Positions 24,590 to 36,781 of a stretch of 64,000 nucleotides of DNA are shown piece after piece. The notes under the pieces are model-generated. The model did not search any database, was not told the DNA's origin, and was given only the letters and a program-made list of their open reading frames with translations. Within the stretch, counting starts at the first letter, position 1; each line of letters begins with the position of its first letter. Made by a program: the position numbers and the translations under genes. Source of the stretch: Rhizophagus clarus (taxonomy: Eukaryota > Glomeromycota > Glomeromycetes > Glomerales > Glomeraceae); assembly GCA_015698045.1 (NCBI GenBank), contig BLAL01000321.1:1-64000 (forward strand), read 5' to 3'.

Positions 24590-25200
24590 TCATTACCACT
24601 ATAATGTCCATTGAAACTGGGCTATGATGGATGAGCTGGTTGACATACGCTGAAACAGAAACTGCGCCTACCACAATATTAATAGTAGAAGCCGCTATGA
24701 TTTTTGGGACTCTGTTGCCAATAGGTTCATATGACTAATATCTATAATTTCTTTAAGAAAAAATTTAAATTCAAATTAACCAATCCATTTAATTAGATCA
24801 GAATAAATAGAATATTTTGTACGAGGGTTTCTGGGCAACAGTGTAGCCAAAAGTGGAGGAACCTTGTCAGGGATTACCATGTAAGTAAATAAATAAAATT
24901 ACATTCATATAAATTAAATGTATTTATCGAATATTCAAATTGATTTTGATATTTAGAACTATGTCCTTTATCGTAATGGAAACCCTGGGTAGTAGCTATG
25001 GACGTGTACTGGCCAAAGATATTATCGTGAATTTAGAACAAAATTTTGGGAGAGGCTGGGTAATTATACTATAATAAAATTTATAATTAATATTTACGTT
25101 CATGTTTTAAATTTGATAAATTTGATCAATTTTAGTCATGCGTGATGATTGTAAGAGAAGGAGAAACTTATCTACGTATCGTAGAAGATAATTATTTTTA
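24590..25200 (+). pseudogene. Possible decayed or short spliced gene
   Basis: Three blocks look like exons joined by good splice sites: one ending ...TCAGGGATTACCAT before GTAAGT at 24880; one from about 24957 ending GGGAGAGGCTGG before GTAATT; and one from about 25138. Joined, the latter two read METLGSSYGRVLAKDI, then VNLEQNFGRGW, then SCVMIVREGETYLRIVEDN and a stop. No start codon or upstream exon could be confirmed, and no family is recognised; a small truncated protein is possible. Confidence 0.3.
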
Positions 25201-25560
25201 TTTTTTTATTTATTAAGTGAGTAGTTAGGCCCAGTCTGTACCAAATATCGGCTGGAGACTCACGTTTTTTTGGACTGTAACTGATACTGACGTTCACGCC
25301 GTACAGTCTGGGTACTATTTTATAAAATAGTAGCGAACAAGTATCAAATGTGTATTTTTTTATTAAGTTATAATAAAAATTAGAATTTACTTTAATTTTT
25401 AACATAAATATTGTAAATAATAAAAAATTTGTAAATAAAAATAAATTTGCTTTCCCAAACTTAAAAGAAATGGAAAGAAAAGGTGTTTATATTATTTTTG
25501 ATTATTCAATAGTATCATATACTCCTTGTATACGTTCTACTGCATATGCAGCTTTAACGA
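25201..25560. other. Spacer with an imperfect inverted repeat
   Basis: CCCAGTCTGTACC near 25231 and GTACAGTCTGGGTAC near 25302 are related in near-inverted fashion around a GC-richer 60-bp core. This may be a very short MITE. No gene supported. Confidence 0.35.
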
Positions 25561-25567
25561 TCAAATA

Positions 25568-26200
25568 GTAATATTACGCAGGTTTACAATCTCGTAAATT
25601 TTTGAAATATTTTAACCGTAATATTACGCAGGTTTACAGTCTCGTAAATTTTCAAAATATTTTAACCGTAATATTATGCAGGTTTACAGTCTCATAAATT
25701 TTCAAAATATTTTAACCGTAATATTACACAGGTTTATAGTTTCGTAAATTTTCAAAATATTTCAACTGTAATATTACGCAGGTTTACAGTTTCGTAAATT
25801 TTTAAAATATTTTAACCGTAATATTACGCAGGTTTACAGTTTCATAAATTTGCAGAATATTTTGACCATAATATTACGCAGGTTTACAGTTTTGTAAATT
25901 TTCAAAATATTTCAACCGTAATATTACGCAGGTTTACAGTCTCGTAAATTTTCAAAATATTTTGACCATAATATTGCGTAAATCTTACAATATTAAAAAC
26001 TTGCATAATATTTTGACCGTAATATTGTGTAAATCTTATGATATTGAAAACTTGCGTAATATTTTGACCGTAATATCACATAAATCTTATGAAATTATAA
26101 ACTTATGTAATATTTCAAAATTTTTTGAAATATTATGCCATAAACTTTCGTAAACTTACAAAATTATAAACTTACGCAATTTTTCACCCTATAAAATTTC
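25568..26200. repeat. 50-bp tandem array, eight good copies plus a decayed tail
   Basis: ATATTACGCAGGTTTACAGT recurs every 50 bp from 25571 to about 25920 with CTCGTAAATTTTCAAAATAT between. After 25970 the units become degenerate (TTGACCGTAATATTGTGTAA). Confidence 0.9.
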
Positions 26201-26816
26201 CTGATGTATAACCTTAGAAAATCTTTCTTCTCATATAAAATTACATATATTTTTGTTATTAACATTATGTGTTTGTCCATACTTTTGTAAAAATCTCAAA
26301 AAATAGTAGTTTTTAAATATAAATTTCACGTATATGCAAAGAAAAAAAATAATTGTAAAAATAGGAAAATTAGTTTTAAAAACTGATAAAGCACATGACA
26401 ATTTATGATATTACTTAATTTGTATAGAAGTTGCATATTAAAATTGATGGTTAATTATAAAATGAAGTAACTTGATTATAGTTATACAAATTTCTTTTAA
26501 TATAAAAATGATCTACATGTTACATGTACGGTGATTGTTATATTTGTTTTTTAGGAAAAAAATTTTAAAAATATTTTAGAAAAAAAATGGTCTTTTTATT
26601 TATGTACTTTTCTAAATACTAGAAAAAAATAATTTAAAAACAATGAAAAACAAATAAAAACTGAGAACTTTTTGTTCACAGACATCACAAAGAAGATGCT
26701 GATTATAGGTCTAAAAACTAAAATATCTTTAAAAGAGCTTTACTGTTTAAGAAGCATAAAGAAATAAGTAAAGAGAAAGTCACTTGAAGAACAAGTTTAA
26801 GTTGAAATACTACTTG
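26201..26816. other. AT-rich spacer, no gene seen
   Basis: No open frame or RNA gene. The last eight bases (ACTACTTG, 26809-26816) form the left target duplication of the following element. Confidence 0.5.
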
Positions 26817-28933
26817 TAGAGCTCTGAACGAATCAAGTTGAGTTGATTATTAGATAAAATCATACTTGACTCAAAAAAATTGAGTCAAGTTGAGTCAAGT
26901 CAAAATTATAAAATTTGTAAACTCAACTTGACTTGATTTAGAAAAAATATCAACTCAGATCGACTCAATTTGACTCAATTCTACTTGAGTAATAATAAAG
27001 AATAATGGATAAGCCAGGTAATTTGACAGATGGTTGATTAAAAAAATGTTGAAAACATTTTTCCTTTAAAATTTAACATTTTTATAATGTTTTTTTACCT
27101 ATCAATGTTAATAAAAAATGTTGCAAAATCTTGTTTTTTTAATAATTTAACAAAAAAAAAAATAGTTTTGCAATTGTATCTGATTAATAAAAAATATTGT
27201 AAAACATTTTTTTTTACATATAAAATAACAAAATAAAAAACATTTTTCTCAATGTTTTTTAATTATATTAATAAAAAAAATGTTGTGAAATGTTTTTTTT
27301 TAGCAATTTAACTTAATGAAAAAAACATTTTTGCAACATTTTTTGACAATATTAACAAATATTGCACAATATTTTTGCTAATTGTATTGTTAAAAAAATG
27401 TTGCGAAACTTTTTTTTTAATAATTTAACAAGAAAAAATAGTTTCGCAGTATTTTTTAATTACATTAATAAAAAATGTTATGAAATGTTTTTTTTTACAT
27501 ATAAAATAATAAAATAAAAAATGTTTTTTTTTAATATTTTTTAATTAGATTAATAAAAAAATATTGCAAAATGTTTTTTTTAGCAATTTAACTTAACAAA
27601 AATGCAACATTTTTGCTATGAATTAATTAAAGTTGCCTGTCAAAACTAAAAAGAAAATTTTGAAAGGTTTCGGCCAATTAAATCTATTCTGAAACTAAAG
27701 CTGAAACTATTCTTAATTTTGGCCAAAATTAAAAATCAGCTGAAATTATGACATTAAGTCACATGATATTGCACAAATATCCAAAAAAGGAAATTTTGAT
27801 TCCCAGTAAAATTGGAAAATTGTATTATACAATAGTTATATAAGAATCAAAAAAAAAATTCTATGTCTATTCTTTATTTGACTAGAATTATGATATTAAA
27901 ACCAGCTTATAATTTTGGCCAAATTTCAGCATTTTAGTAATAATTTCAGTATTATAATTTTGGCAAATTTACTTTTGATTGCCTAAAGTTTCAGCTACAA
28001 AAAAGTTTCAGCCTTGGTCTAAACTACCTAATTTTGGCAAGCAACCTTAGAATTGACAAAAAAAAGGTTTTTTTTTGCAACATTTTTTAATTGTATTATT
28101 AAAAAAATATTGTAAAACATTTTTTTAACAATTTAATAAGAAAAAATGGTTTTGCAACATTTTTTAATTGTATTAATAAAAAATGTTGTAAAATGTTTTT
28201 TTACACATAAAATAACAAAATAAAAAATGTTTTTCTCAACATTTTTTAATTAGATTAATAAAAAAATGTTGTAAAACGTATTTTTTTTAGCAATTTAACT
28301 TAACAAAAAAAATATTTTCACAACATTTTTTAATTAGATTAATAAAAAAATGTTACAAAATATTTTTTTTAGCAATTTAATTTAACAAAAAAATGTTTTC
28401 ACAATGTTTTTTGATGATGTTAATAAAACTGTTGCAAAACATTTTTAATATATAAATTAATAAAAAAAAAATGCTTTTTGCAATGTTTTTTAATTGTATT
28501 AATAAAAAAGTGTTGCTAACCATTTTTTTTAATAATTTAATGAATAAAACATTGCGAAATATTTTTTAAAATAATTTACTAATATAATAATATTTTCGCA
28601 ATGTTTTTAAATGGTATTAATAATAAATATTAAACTGACCAGATAATTTGATGAGTTATCTAATAGCTATCAAATTATCTGGCCAATTTGTTATTTTTTT
28701 TATTAATAAAACCGCATTTTTTATTAATAAAATATTAAAATTCGCAATGGTATTGCAGATTTTATTTGACCTAGATCAATCTAAGTCAAGTTAAGTTTTA
28801 ATTTAAATTCAGAATTGACTTGAATCAGGATTAAATCATTATTACAAGATGAAAAAATCTTTGAATCGAATTTAACTTGACTTGATTTGACTTGCAAGTT
28901 GATCTGAGTTAACTTGACTTGTTCAGAGCACTA
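26817..28933. mobile_element. Non-autonomous hAT-like element, 2.1 kb
   Basis: The left end reads TAGAGCTCTGAACGAATCAA and the right end, reverse-complemented, TAGTGCTCTGAACAAGTCAA. The inverted similarity extends through a subterminal zone of repeated TCAAGTTGAGTC / GACTTGACTT words. Flanking 8-mers ACTACTTG (26809-26816) and ACTACTTA (28934-28941) agree at seven of eight bases, the expected hAT duplication length. The core consists of AAAAATGTTGCAAAACATTT-type inverted units in many copies. No transposase frame is present. It is interrupted by a second element at 27628-28049. One duplication mismatch and drifted ends point to moderate age. Confidence 0.75.
27628..28049. mobile_element. Nested hAT-like MITE, 422 bp
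   Basis: The left end TAAAGTTGCCTGTCAAAACT is inverted at the right as TAAGGTTGCTTGCCAAAATT. Flanking 8-mers GAATTAAT (27620-27627) and GAATTGAC (28050-28057) match at six of eight. Its interior (GGCCAAAATT, TTTCAGC words) interrupts the host element's ATGTTGCAAAA array, so it inserted later. Related words occur at 18550-18660. Confidence 0.6.
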
Positions 28934-28941
28934 ACTACTTA

Positions 28942-31186
28942 TTAAGACCTTTTGATCAAGAATTAGAAATTATATGAATGTTATCAAAGTTTTTAATTTT
29001 TTTTTCACTGGATTTTATTATTAATAGCACAGTTTTTTTTTATATAATATAATGCAGATTTCATTTAAAAAATTTTTTCTTTTGTTTAGTTTTTTTTTCA
29101 TTATATATAGTTTTTATTAGTTATTTTTGAAAGAATGAAATTTATACAAGGGTTTTTCTGTATAAACTGAGAGGTATAATATATATTATTCTTTTTTGTC
29201 AGAATTGCATTACAGTGAATTAGTATGTACAGTATAATTGTGAAGGGTCATAGTGTTTCATAAGAAAGACGTTACTATATATTTACCAATCTAACTTTGG
29301 ATGGCATTCTATTAATTTTTAGTTGTTAGCAGTCTATAAATTGGTTAACTAATTTAGCAATACAAATCCTGAAACCATTGTATTTATTTCTAAAAAATAA
29401 AAAAAAAAAAAAAATTTTTACAATTAAATAATCTAAATTTTAAATATATAATTGATTATTAAAATTGGATAAGAAATTAATTGCAAATAATTGTATCAAA
29501 ATTTTTATATAATAATCAAAATTTTTCTTATTATAATTTTTTATTATTATATACTTTTTATTTTTATTATAAAAATAATAATAAAATAAAAATAAAAAAA
29601 TTAATTTTTTTAAATGCAAAAATAGCAAAATAAAATTTTAATATTAAAGATTCTATATAATATCAAAATCCTATTTTTAAATATTAAAAATTATATTAAT
29701 AAAAATTGTTTCTCATATTATATTTCATATATTTTATTAAATTTTTAAATTTTAATATGGCTAAAATTAATCATTAATAAAATCATTAAAATTAAATATA
29801 AAAGTTTTTAAATTTTATAATTATATTATAAATACAACTTTTAATTAATAAATGATTTTCAATTTTCAATATTTAATATATAATTAATAAATAATAATGA
29901 TTGTTGCATAATAGTATATAGTTTAAATTATTTTGAAAAAAAAATTTATTTTATTTTTATTTAAAGAATAATAAATTTTAAATTAATAAAATTTAATTAC
30001 TTAATAGTTAAATATATATTTTTTATATTTTAAATATAATAAAATTATAAAATTCTTTTTTTAAACTAATCCATAAAATTTTTACTATAAATAACTATAT
30101 TCAAATGTATATATAAATATCAGAGTTTATTTTATATTTCTTATATAATATAATTATAGCTATACTATATATACTAATATATAAATAGATAAAATATGAA
30201 ATTGAAGGAAAATGGCCTATATATACATGTACTTTGCATTAAAAGTCTTTCTAATAGAAGTATTCTAATAAAAGAATTTATGCTTGCATACTAATTAATA
30301 CAATTTGGTAAGAATTTATATTTGTTATCTTTTAATTATTAATACTTAAAATAGTTTTACAGTGGAAATTGATTACTTTTAATATAATGCCTTAATTAAA
30401 ATGCTATACTTTTTACTGAGCATAATATTATGTCATCAATTTACTTAAAAAATTACTATAATACAGATGACAATTATTATTCAATTATACAATACCCTAA
30501 ATTTTGAAAAATTCATTATCATATTTCTATTCATCATTATTTGGAAATTATTAGAATCATGACATCAATAAGTCCGATAATAGATTGACAAATATAAATA
30601 TAATACAAATAAATTGCTTGTATTCTTATTTGTGTAGAAATTCGTTTGTATTCCAGTCAAATATCCTAATAATCAAGCTTTTTTCTGAATATATCTAATT
30701 TGATAAGCTCAAAGTCGTCAATTACTTAAGAGCTAATAAATAAAAACTATATTAAAAGATTGTATAACTTGGTTTTCAAAAAAAAACAAAAAAAAAAAAA
30801 AAAAAAAAAAAATTCTGTATAACAAATGTAACCAGAATAAGGGATCAATAATGTCACTATCATATTGAAGTTGTACTTTATGTTAGCGAAAACGAAGTGT
30901 AGGTAAAATATTTATAATCCAGAGAAAAAAAAACTAAATAATAAGAATGAGCAATAAATCAATAAATTGTAATTTTAAGGGTTAAAAAATTTTGCTTGGA
31001 GAGATAATGTCCCGATAACCACATTCAGCTCTATTCTCTTAAAAAAACAACAATATAGGGTGTTCCGTGAGTAAAATCCGGAAAGATCCTAGGTATGATA
31101 GAAGATCCGATAAAAAAAGATGATAATCTATATGATTCTTACCTGAATCAAAAAAAGTCTTTCAAAATAAAATTAAATTAAACAAT
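28942..31186. other. AT-rich intergenic region, no gene seen
   Basis: More than 80 per cent A+T over long stretches, with an A-rich homopolymer near 30778-30811. The single minus-strand frame at 29440-29628 is low complexity (Lys/Asn/Phe). This stretch separates the repeat-rich left side from the gene island. Confidence 0.6.
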
Positions 31187-33587
31187 TTATGAATTGATAT
31201 TTCGTAGAAGCCATTCAATGGCTACGTTGACATCACCACCAGCAGCTAATAAAGCTCTTATGTTAGCAGCTTGATCCACAAAACCCATTTCTTCAAGTCT
31301 TTGAAGTTGTTCTCTAAACCGTATTTCGGGTGGTTCAGACGGTTGAGATGATGTTTGTGGTGTTCTATTAAAGATTTTAAAGTTCCAAAAAAAAAAATTT
31401 TAAAAATCATATAAATATATACAACATATATAGTTATAAACTTGATTGGTTCATTCATAAAAAAAAATTACCCAAGTGATTGTTGCATATTAGCGAAAAA
31501 TGGATTTTGTAATCCGAAAAATGGGTAATGAGATTGAGGCATTTGTTGACGAGATGGAAATTGTGAAGAAGTCATATGTCTTTGCATAACTTGCTGAAGC
31601 CGCCTAATAGACTCGGGGTCAATTGATGTTGGTAAATTCTGAGGTAAATTAACATTAGGAAAATTTTGTGCATTTCCAGGTGCATTCGTGGGTGATGTTG
31701 CATTATTTGTTTGGGAATTTGGAGTTGATGATTGATTGGACCTTTGTGTAGAATTTGTAGTTCTGGAAGTTGTTGATGGTGGTGGAAAAGTCTAGCAAGA
31801 AATAATTACATGTTAAAGTGAAAATTGGGGGGGTAAGCAAAATAGGGAACCGAATATGTAATATACCATTTGTGCTGATGGAAACATGAGACCAAAAGGT
31901 GATATTCCTAAATAAAATTAAGGAAGATTACAAAAGTCCCTTTTTTTTTAAAAAAAAAAAGAAGGGATTTTTTTTTTTCGCCATACCTCCAAACAAGTTT
32001 GTTGTATTCGCCGATGATGTTGACGGATTGTTGTTGTTATTACGCGGTGCCCACGGATTTGGTAATGGTGTGTTGTTTATGCGTCCCTCTAAAATGCAAA
32101 TCGTATAAAATATACAAAGAATAATGAACTAACAGAAAATATGGATGAAGTAAATATGGTAAAAATTTAAACATACGTGGAGGCCTTTCAACATTTAACA
32201 TTTCGGCCAAACGTCGATTTGCCGCTTCTGAAGATTGATCATTCTTTATCATATATTAATGAGTTCTATTTAGATTCGCTTTAAATTCTAACTGATATTT
32301 CGTAACGCTAAAACACATTTATCAAACATACATTTCTACCGGCAGATTCAAGTGGTTCTTGTAAGGTATGGTACATCCGCCGTAAATGATTAAACCCACC
32401 CGGTATAGTCTCAAGGTTTGCAAGAGCTCGATCTAATGAAATATAATAAGAATAAGTTTTTTGTTGCAATATAACTTTTATGCAATACAGGTCCAATACG
32501 AATCAAAAAGGGTAATAATAACCATTGTTACGCATCATTTCTCTCATTAATTCAGGATTACGAGCCATATCCATCGTCTGAAGATGAAAGGAATTATTGC
32601 ATAAGAATAATAAAATATTAATACGTAAGATGAATTTAAACTTAACGAACCTGACGAATAAAGGATGGATCATTCTGTATAAAATATATGAAAAATATAT
32701 GTTATATAATAATTAATTAATATATATAAAAATAATCTTGAATTAATTTATACTAACGATAATATGACCAATCTCGGGATTTCGTTCTATCATTTGCCTC
32801 ATAGTTGGATTTTGCATCACCATGGTTCTCACTATCTCCGGATTAGAGAGGAGATGCTAAATATATATATATATATATAAAAAAAAAAAAAAGTGTTCGT
32901 TAGAATTAATAAATTGAAACAATTTCATATTAAATTGATCTCCAATCCAAGATGTGAATATGAAGTACAATTCATAAACGAAACTAGTGCGATATAAATT
33001 AAAATAGTACATTCCATATTAGAATCTTTAATATTTATTTTATAGCTTGAACTCTACAAACACATACCCTAATCATTGGTGAATTCATCATACTTCTCAT
33101 TAAATCTTGATCAAAATTACCAAAAGGATTCATACCGAAAGGACTATTCGCTGTAGCTGAATTAATATTTCTTTGACCTGACGATGTAGGTATCACATTA
33201 GAGGCTTGTTCCGAAGCACGATTAGCTGCTCCTCTAACTACATGTATTGTATGGCCTTCTTTAACACCTAAAAAAGAGATATTATTAATTATTAATTAAA
33301 TATAAAAGAAAGAAAGAAAGAAAGGTAGAGATATAAATATAATTTTAGCAACAAAATCTAGATTCTAACTAAATACACAGCTCACCATATAAGTCTACCA
33401 TGTCTTCATCCTTCAAAACCCTTCCAGAGTAAACTAAACGCATATTATCAGCAGGTATAGTGGTATGTAAAACAAGTTCTTCCTTTAATTGCCGAACTGT
33501 TAACTGTCCAGGATCAAAACTATAATCAAAACCGTCACCATTAGAAGGGCGAAATTTGACATTGATTACGCTCGTTGGTTCTTCCAT
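31187..33587 (-). CDS. DSK2: Ubiquilin (UBL-UBA proteasome shuttle factor)
   Basis: Ubiquilins bind the proteasome through an N-terminal ubiquitin-like domain and polyubiquitin through a C-terminal UBA domain, delivering clients for degradation. Eleven exons: 33587-33386, 33267-33068, 32856-32758, 32674-32651, 32577-32523, 32432-32332, 32243-32177, 32088-31987, 31907-31867, 31791-31472 and 31364-31187. They sum to 1389 nt (462 aa). Residues 1-75 are the UBL ([20 protein letters not shown]). The middle holds STI1-type repeats ([36 protein letters not shown]), then a Pro/Ser/Asn/Gln-rich linker. The last 45 residues are a UBA ([20 protein letters not shown]). The start is the ATG before EEPTSV; four codons upstream in frame lack an ATG. 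Exon 4 is only 24 nt. Architecture and length fit the family fully. Confidence 0.93.
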
Positions 33588-34495
33588 AATAAACGACAAT
33601 AATAAAGATAATTAAATAGAATAATTTTTTTCTCTCCTTTACTAATAGAAGCCAGAAAAAGAGAAAGGCTTTGACAAAAGTTTAATAGAAAAAGGTTGAG
33701 GATCGGATGTTATATAAACTTGCTTACGTATCAATACGTGATATGTGACAATCTTACACCATAATAGGTGATAAGTAAAAAAACATTTATGATGTAATTC
33801 ACGGGTCAAAAATTGTTAAACAATTACCGGGCAAAAATACATTTTAAAATAAATTTATTGAGAATGAGAACCATGAAAAACATAATAGATCTTATTACAT
33901 ACTATTAAATAATCTTATTGCATATTATATTCAAAAAAAAAAAAAAAAAATTCAAGAAAAATAAATCATCTTAAAGGGAGGGGGCAATCCTTAAAAAACA
34001 AAACTACTACTATAATGGGTACTTAGAGAGGGTGCATAAAAAAACCTACTACTAAAAGTGTCTACTAAAGTGTCTATCAAAGTGTTTTTTTAAAAAAAAA
34101 ATTCTTAATACGTATGTATATATATATATAAATTATTGAAATCTTATGGGGGCAATATATAAATAAATAAACCTTACCTTCCGGAAGCATAAAAATTAAA
34201 ATCATAATGCGCATAAAAATTTTTTAAGTCTATAAAAGTACACTGCAGTATTTAAAGAAAAGAAAGATCTTTCATAAGAAACCAAAAAAAAAAAAAAAGT
34301 AAAATTTCTTCAAGTTGTAAAAAAAAAGGAAAAGGAAATTGAAAAAGGTAATATATGTATAATAAATATACTATATATAAAATGTTTTTGTTTTTTTTGT
34401 TTTTTTCTTCAAAGCTTTTTTGTATGTTTTTTTTTTTTTTTTTGATTTTTTACGTTAATTTTGTGAATATTTTGATATTTTTGAATTTGTCGATA
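33588..34495. other. Ubiquilin promoter region and intergenic DNA
   Basis: Upstream of the ubiquilin ATG and downstream of the next minus-strand gene. It contains A- and T-homopolymers and a TATATATATA run near 34120. No gene found. Confidence 0.5.
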
Positions 34496-35337
34496 TTAAT
34501 TGATGAAAGGCATGTAGTTAGCTTGGATGTACGCATCCAATAATATTACAAGTAAGATTGGGAGAAGCATGATAAGAAAAAAGCAACCGAGACGTCTTTT
34601 AACAAAAAATAGGAACAAGTAATTAGAAATAATTTTTCAGCTTGCAAATTAAGGGAATTTACGAGGGAATAATAATAATAAATACCTAGCACGTTCAAAT
34701 TTAGTCATTACTCGAGGTGGTTCATATGTTGTCACTTGTAATTCTTCTTCCAATTCGGCAAAAGTTTCATATAACTCTTGCAATTCTTCCTCCTTATCGC
34801 GCAATTGTTTTTCTTGTTCTTCGGTTGCTTTTCTAATTTTTTCGATCGCGGACTTGATCATTGCGTTCTGAAATAGGAGGTAAAAATTTAACGCGTTTAT
34901 TACATGTAATTGCAGATCAATGCGCAGTGGATTTTATATAAGTATTACACAGCGTGAATACTGCGTAAAATACGTAAAGTGATGATATTAACGGACTACA
35001 AAATGAAGTCATATACCTTTTTAATGAGAGCTTCAACTTCATTATCATCACCTGCTTCTAAATCATTTTCAGATGTGGAATTAAATAAGTGTTGCTGTTC
35101 AAAAAACGGAACAGAAAATTGATTGTGCATCTGGGACGATCCAACACTAAATTGAAATAGGGATTCTTTAAATATATTCATGCTGTCATACAATAAATGG
35201 TGTAATTTCATAATAATTACCTGAATTCTTCATATTCTTCTTGAAATGTTGCTTGAAATTCTTGCAGCTTTTCAATTAGCTTAAAAATGAATAAAGAAAT
35301 AAGGTGTTTATTATTGCATTGACTGACGTAGCAAATG

Positions 35338-35368
<31 letters not shown>

Positions 35369-35494
35369 TTTTACTTTCTCAGCAGGATAAGGTTGGTCAT
35401 TAGTAATAAATTCTATGACATGCAATCCCTTCATATCAGGGGCGAACATCGAGGCAGTATTCTCAAAGGAATGGGAGCACATTGTGGTGGTCAT
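34496..35494 (-). CDS. Tail-anchored coiled-coil protein of unknown function, 196 aa
   Basis: Five exons (35494-35375, 35279-35221, 35146-35017, 34867-34686, 34595-34496) join in phase to 591 nt. The N-terminus, MTTTMCSHSFENTASMF, has no signal peptide. Residues about 100-150 form a strong Glu/Lys coiled coil (IRKATEEQEKQLRDKEEELQ). The last exon encodes FFLIMLLPILLVILL, a single hydrophobic segment about 15 residues from the stop, preceded by basic residues. This is the layout of a tail-anchored protein with its bulk in the cytosol. The membrane segment appears only when the last exon is included; unspliced, the frame ends in intron sequence. I do not recognise the family. It precedes ubiquilin on the same strand; a functional tie to tail-anchor quality control is speculation. 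Confidence 0.65.
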
Positions 35495-35549
35495 TATGAA
35501 TCGTTAAAAAAAGTAGTTTTTATATGTTTTTTTTCCTGTTTTTCAATTT

Positions 35550-35582
<33 letters not shown>

Positions 35583-36719
35583 TATAAATAAAATTTTTGA
35601 ACCAATATAATGGCAAAAATTAAAGATTTATTTCTTTTTTTTTAAAAAAAAAAAAATTTTGTTTGTTCGTTTAATGTAAAATTTTAACAGCACGTGCAGA
35701 GAGCACGATACAATGTCATAATAAATGGAAGAAAGAGGATATGAGAAATTGTATAAACTTCAACAAAAAGTTAAGAAGTTGTTAAAGGTATTCTTTACAA
35801 GAGCTTTTCTGTAGGGTTTATATAAATTTTTGGAATAATAGGAATGGTCGTTTCGTTATACAGGAAAAAAAAAAGGAAACGCGACAGTTAGAATGAAAAA
35901 CAACGCTATGCGAAGTTTTTGCAATGAAGAATGAAAAGTAAACAGAGGGGAAGAAGAATTTGTATGACAATGCAAAGCCTCCTGTTGCGCCTGCAGTTCT
36001 TAAAACTTTGTAAAAAAGATTTTTTTTTTTTTTTATCAAGAAGGTTTTTTTTTGCAAGAAATTTTTTTTTTAAATATGTAAACTTTGGCTGGTGGCGTAG
36101 TCATCATCACGAACGGTATTACGGTATTAAAGTTATACGGTATCTAATTTTTATGCAGTTGACATTTTTGATAAATTATCTAATATTATCTAATACAAAA
36201 AAGATTTAAAGTACATATTATACAACCAGGTGGTATGAGTATATTATGAATGTGTTATGATTGTGAACTTATTTGGTATTATTCTCGTCTCTTCCGGTTG
36301 TAAGGATTAAAGTTAATCGTGTTTTATTGCCCGATTTGTATTCCGCAGTATTTTTATCAATAAAAGTTCATTGTTTTCAAAAAACTTTTGTTGTTGCACG
36401 TGGAGATGCGTTTTTTTGATGTTGTGGAATAACCTATCAAACAATAGATTATTGATCCCGATTATTCGGTTACCAATCAGACACCGAAAAAGTCCAAATC
36501 CTCTTCGGTATGTGATCATGTGGCCGTCGGTATTAATTTTAGTATAAATATCACCTTGAACTGTCATGCTAATACCTATTACGGTACGGTTTTTTTTTCT
36601 CTACCACTTCTACCACATAAATTATTTTGCTACGGCTTCCCCCCCTTACATATTTAACAATAGTTTTGATTTTTAATAGATAAACCTATTATATATAATA
36701 CATTTATATATATCTATTC

Positions 36720-36751
<32 letters not shown>

Positions 36752-36781
36752 AAAAAAAAAAAAAATTTTTTTTATATTATA
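35495..36781. other. Divergent intergenic region between the tail-anchored gene and SEC6
   Basis: Contains long T/A homopolymers (35543-35590, 36017-36033, 36721-36766). A possible short exon starts at 35725 (MEERGYEKLYKLQQKVKKLL, before GTATTC) but cannot be continued convincingly. A minus-strand frame at 36313-36567 has no recognisable domain. Confidence 0.4.

Noticed and set aside
25568-25970. CRISPR-like regular array
   Set aside because: The 50-bp units are simple tandem repeats without unique spacers, and this is a eukaryotic genome.
34649-34861. Similarity of VMTKFERAR to RNA polymerase subunit Rpb6
   Set aside because: The downstream Rpb6 residues are absent; the spliced last exon encodes a membrane segment instead.
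35725-36020. Possible divergently transcribed coiled-coil gene starting MEERGYEKLYKLQQKV
   Set aside because: Only 21 codons before a weak donor, and none of the following acceptors gives more than a short frame.
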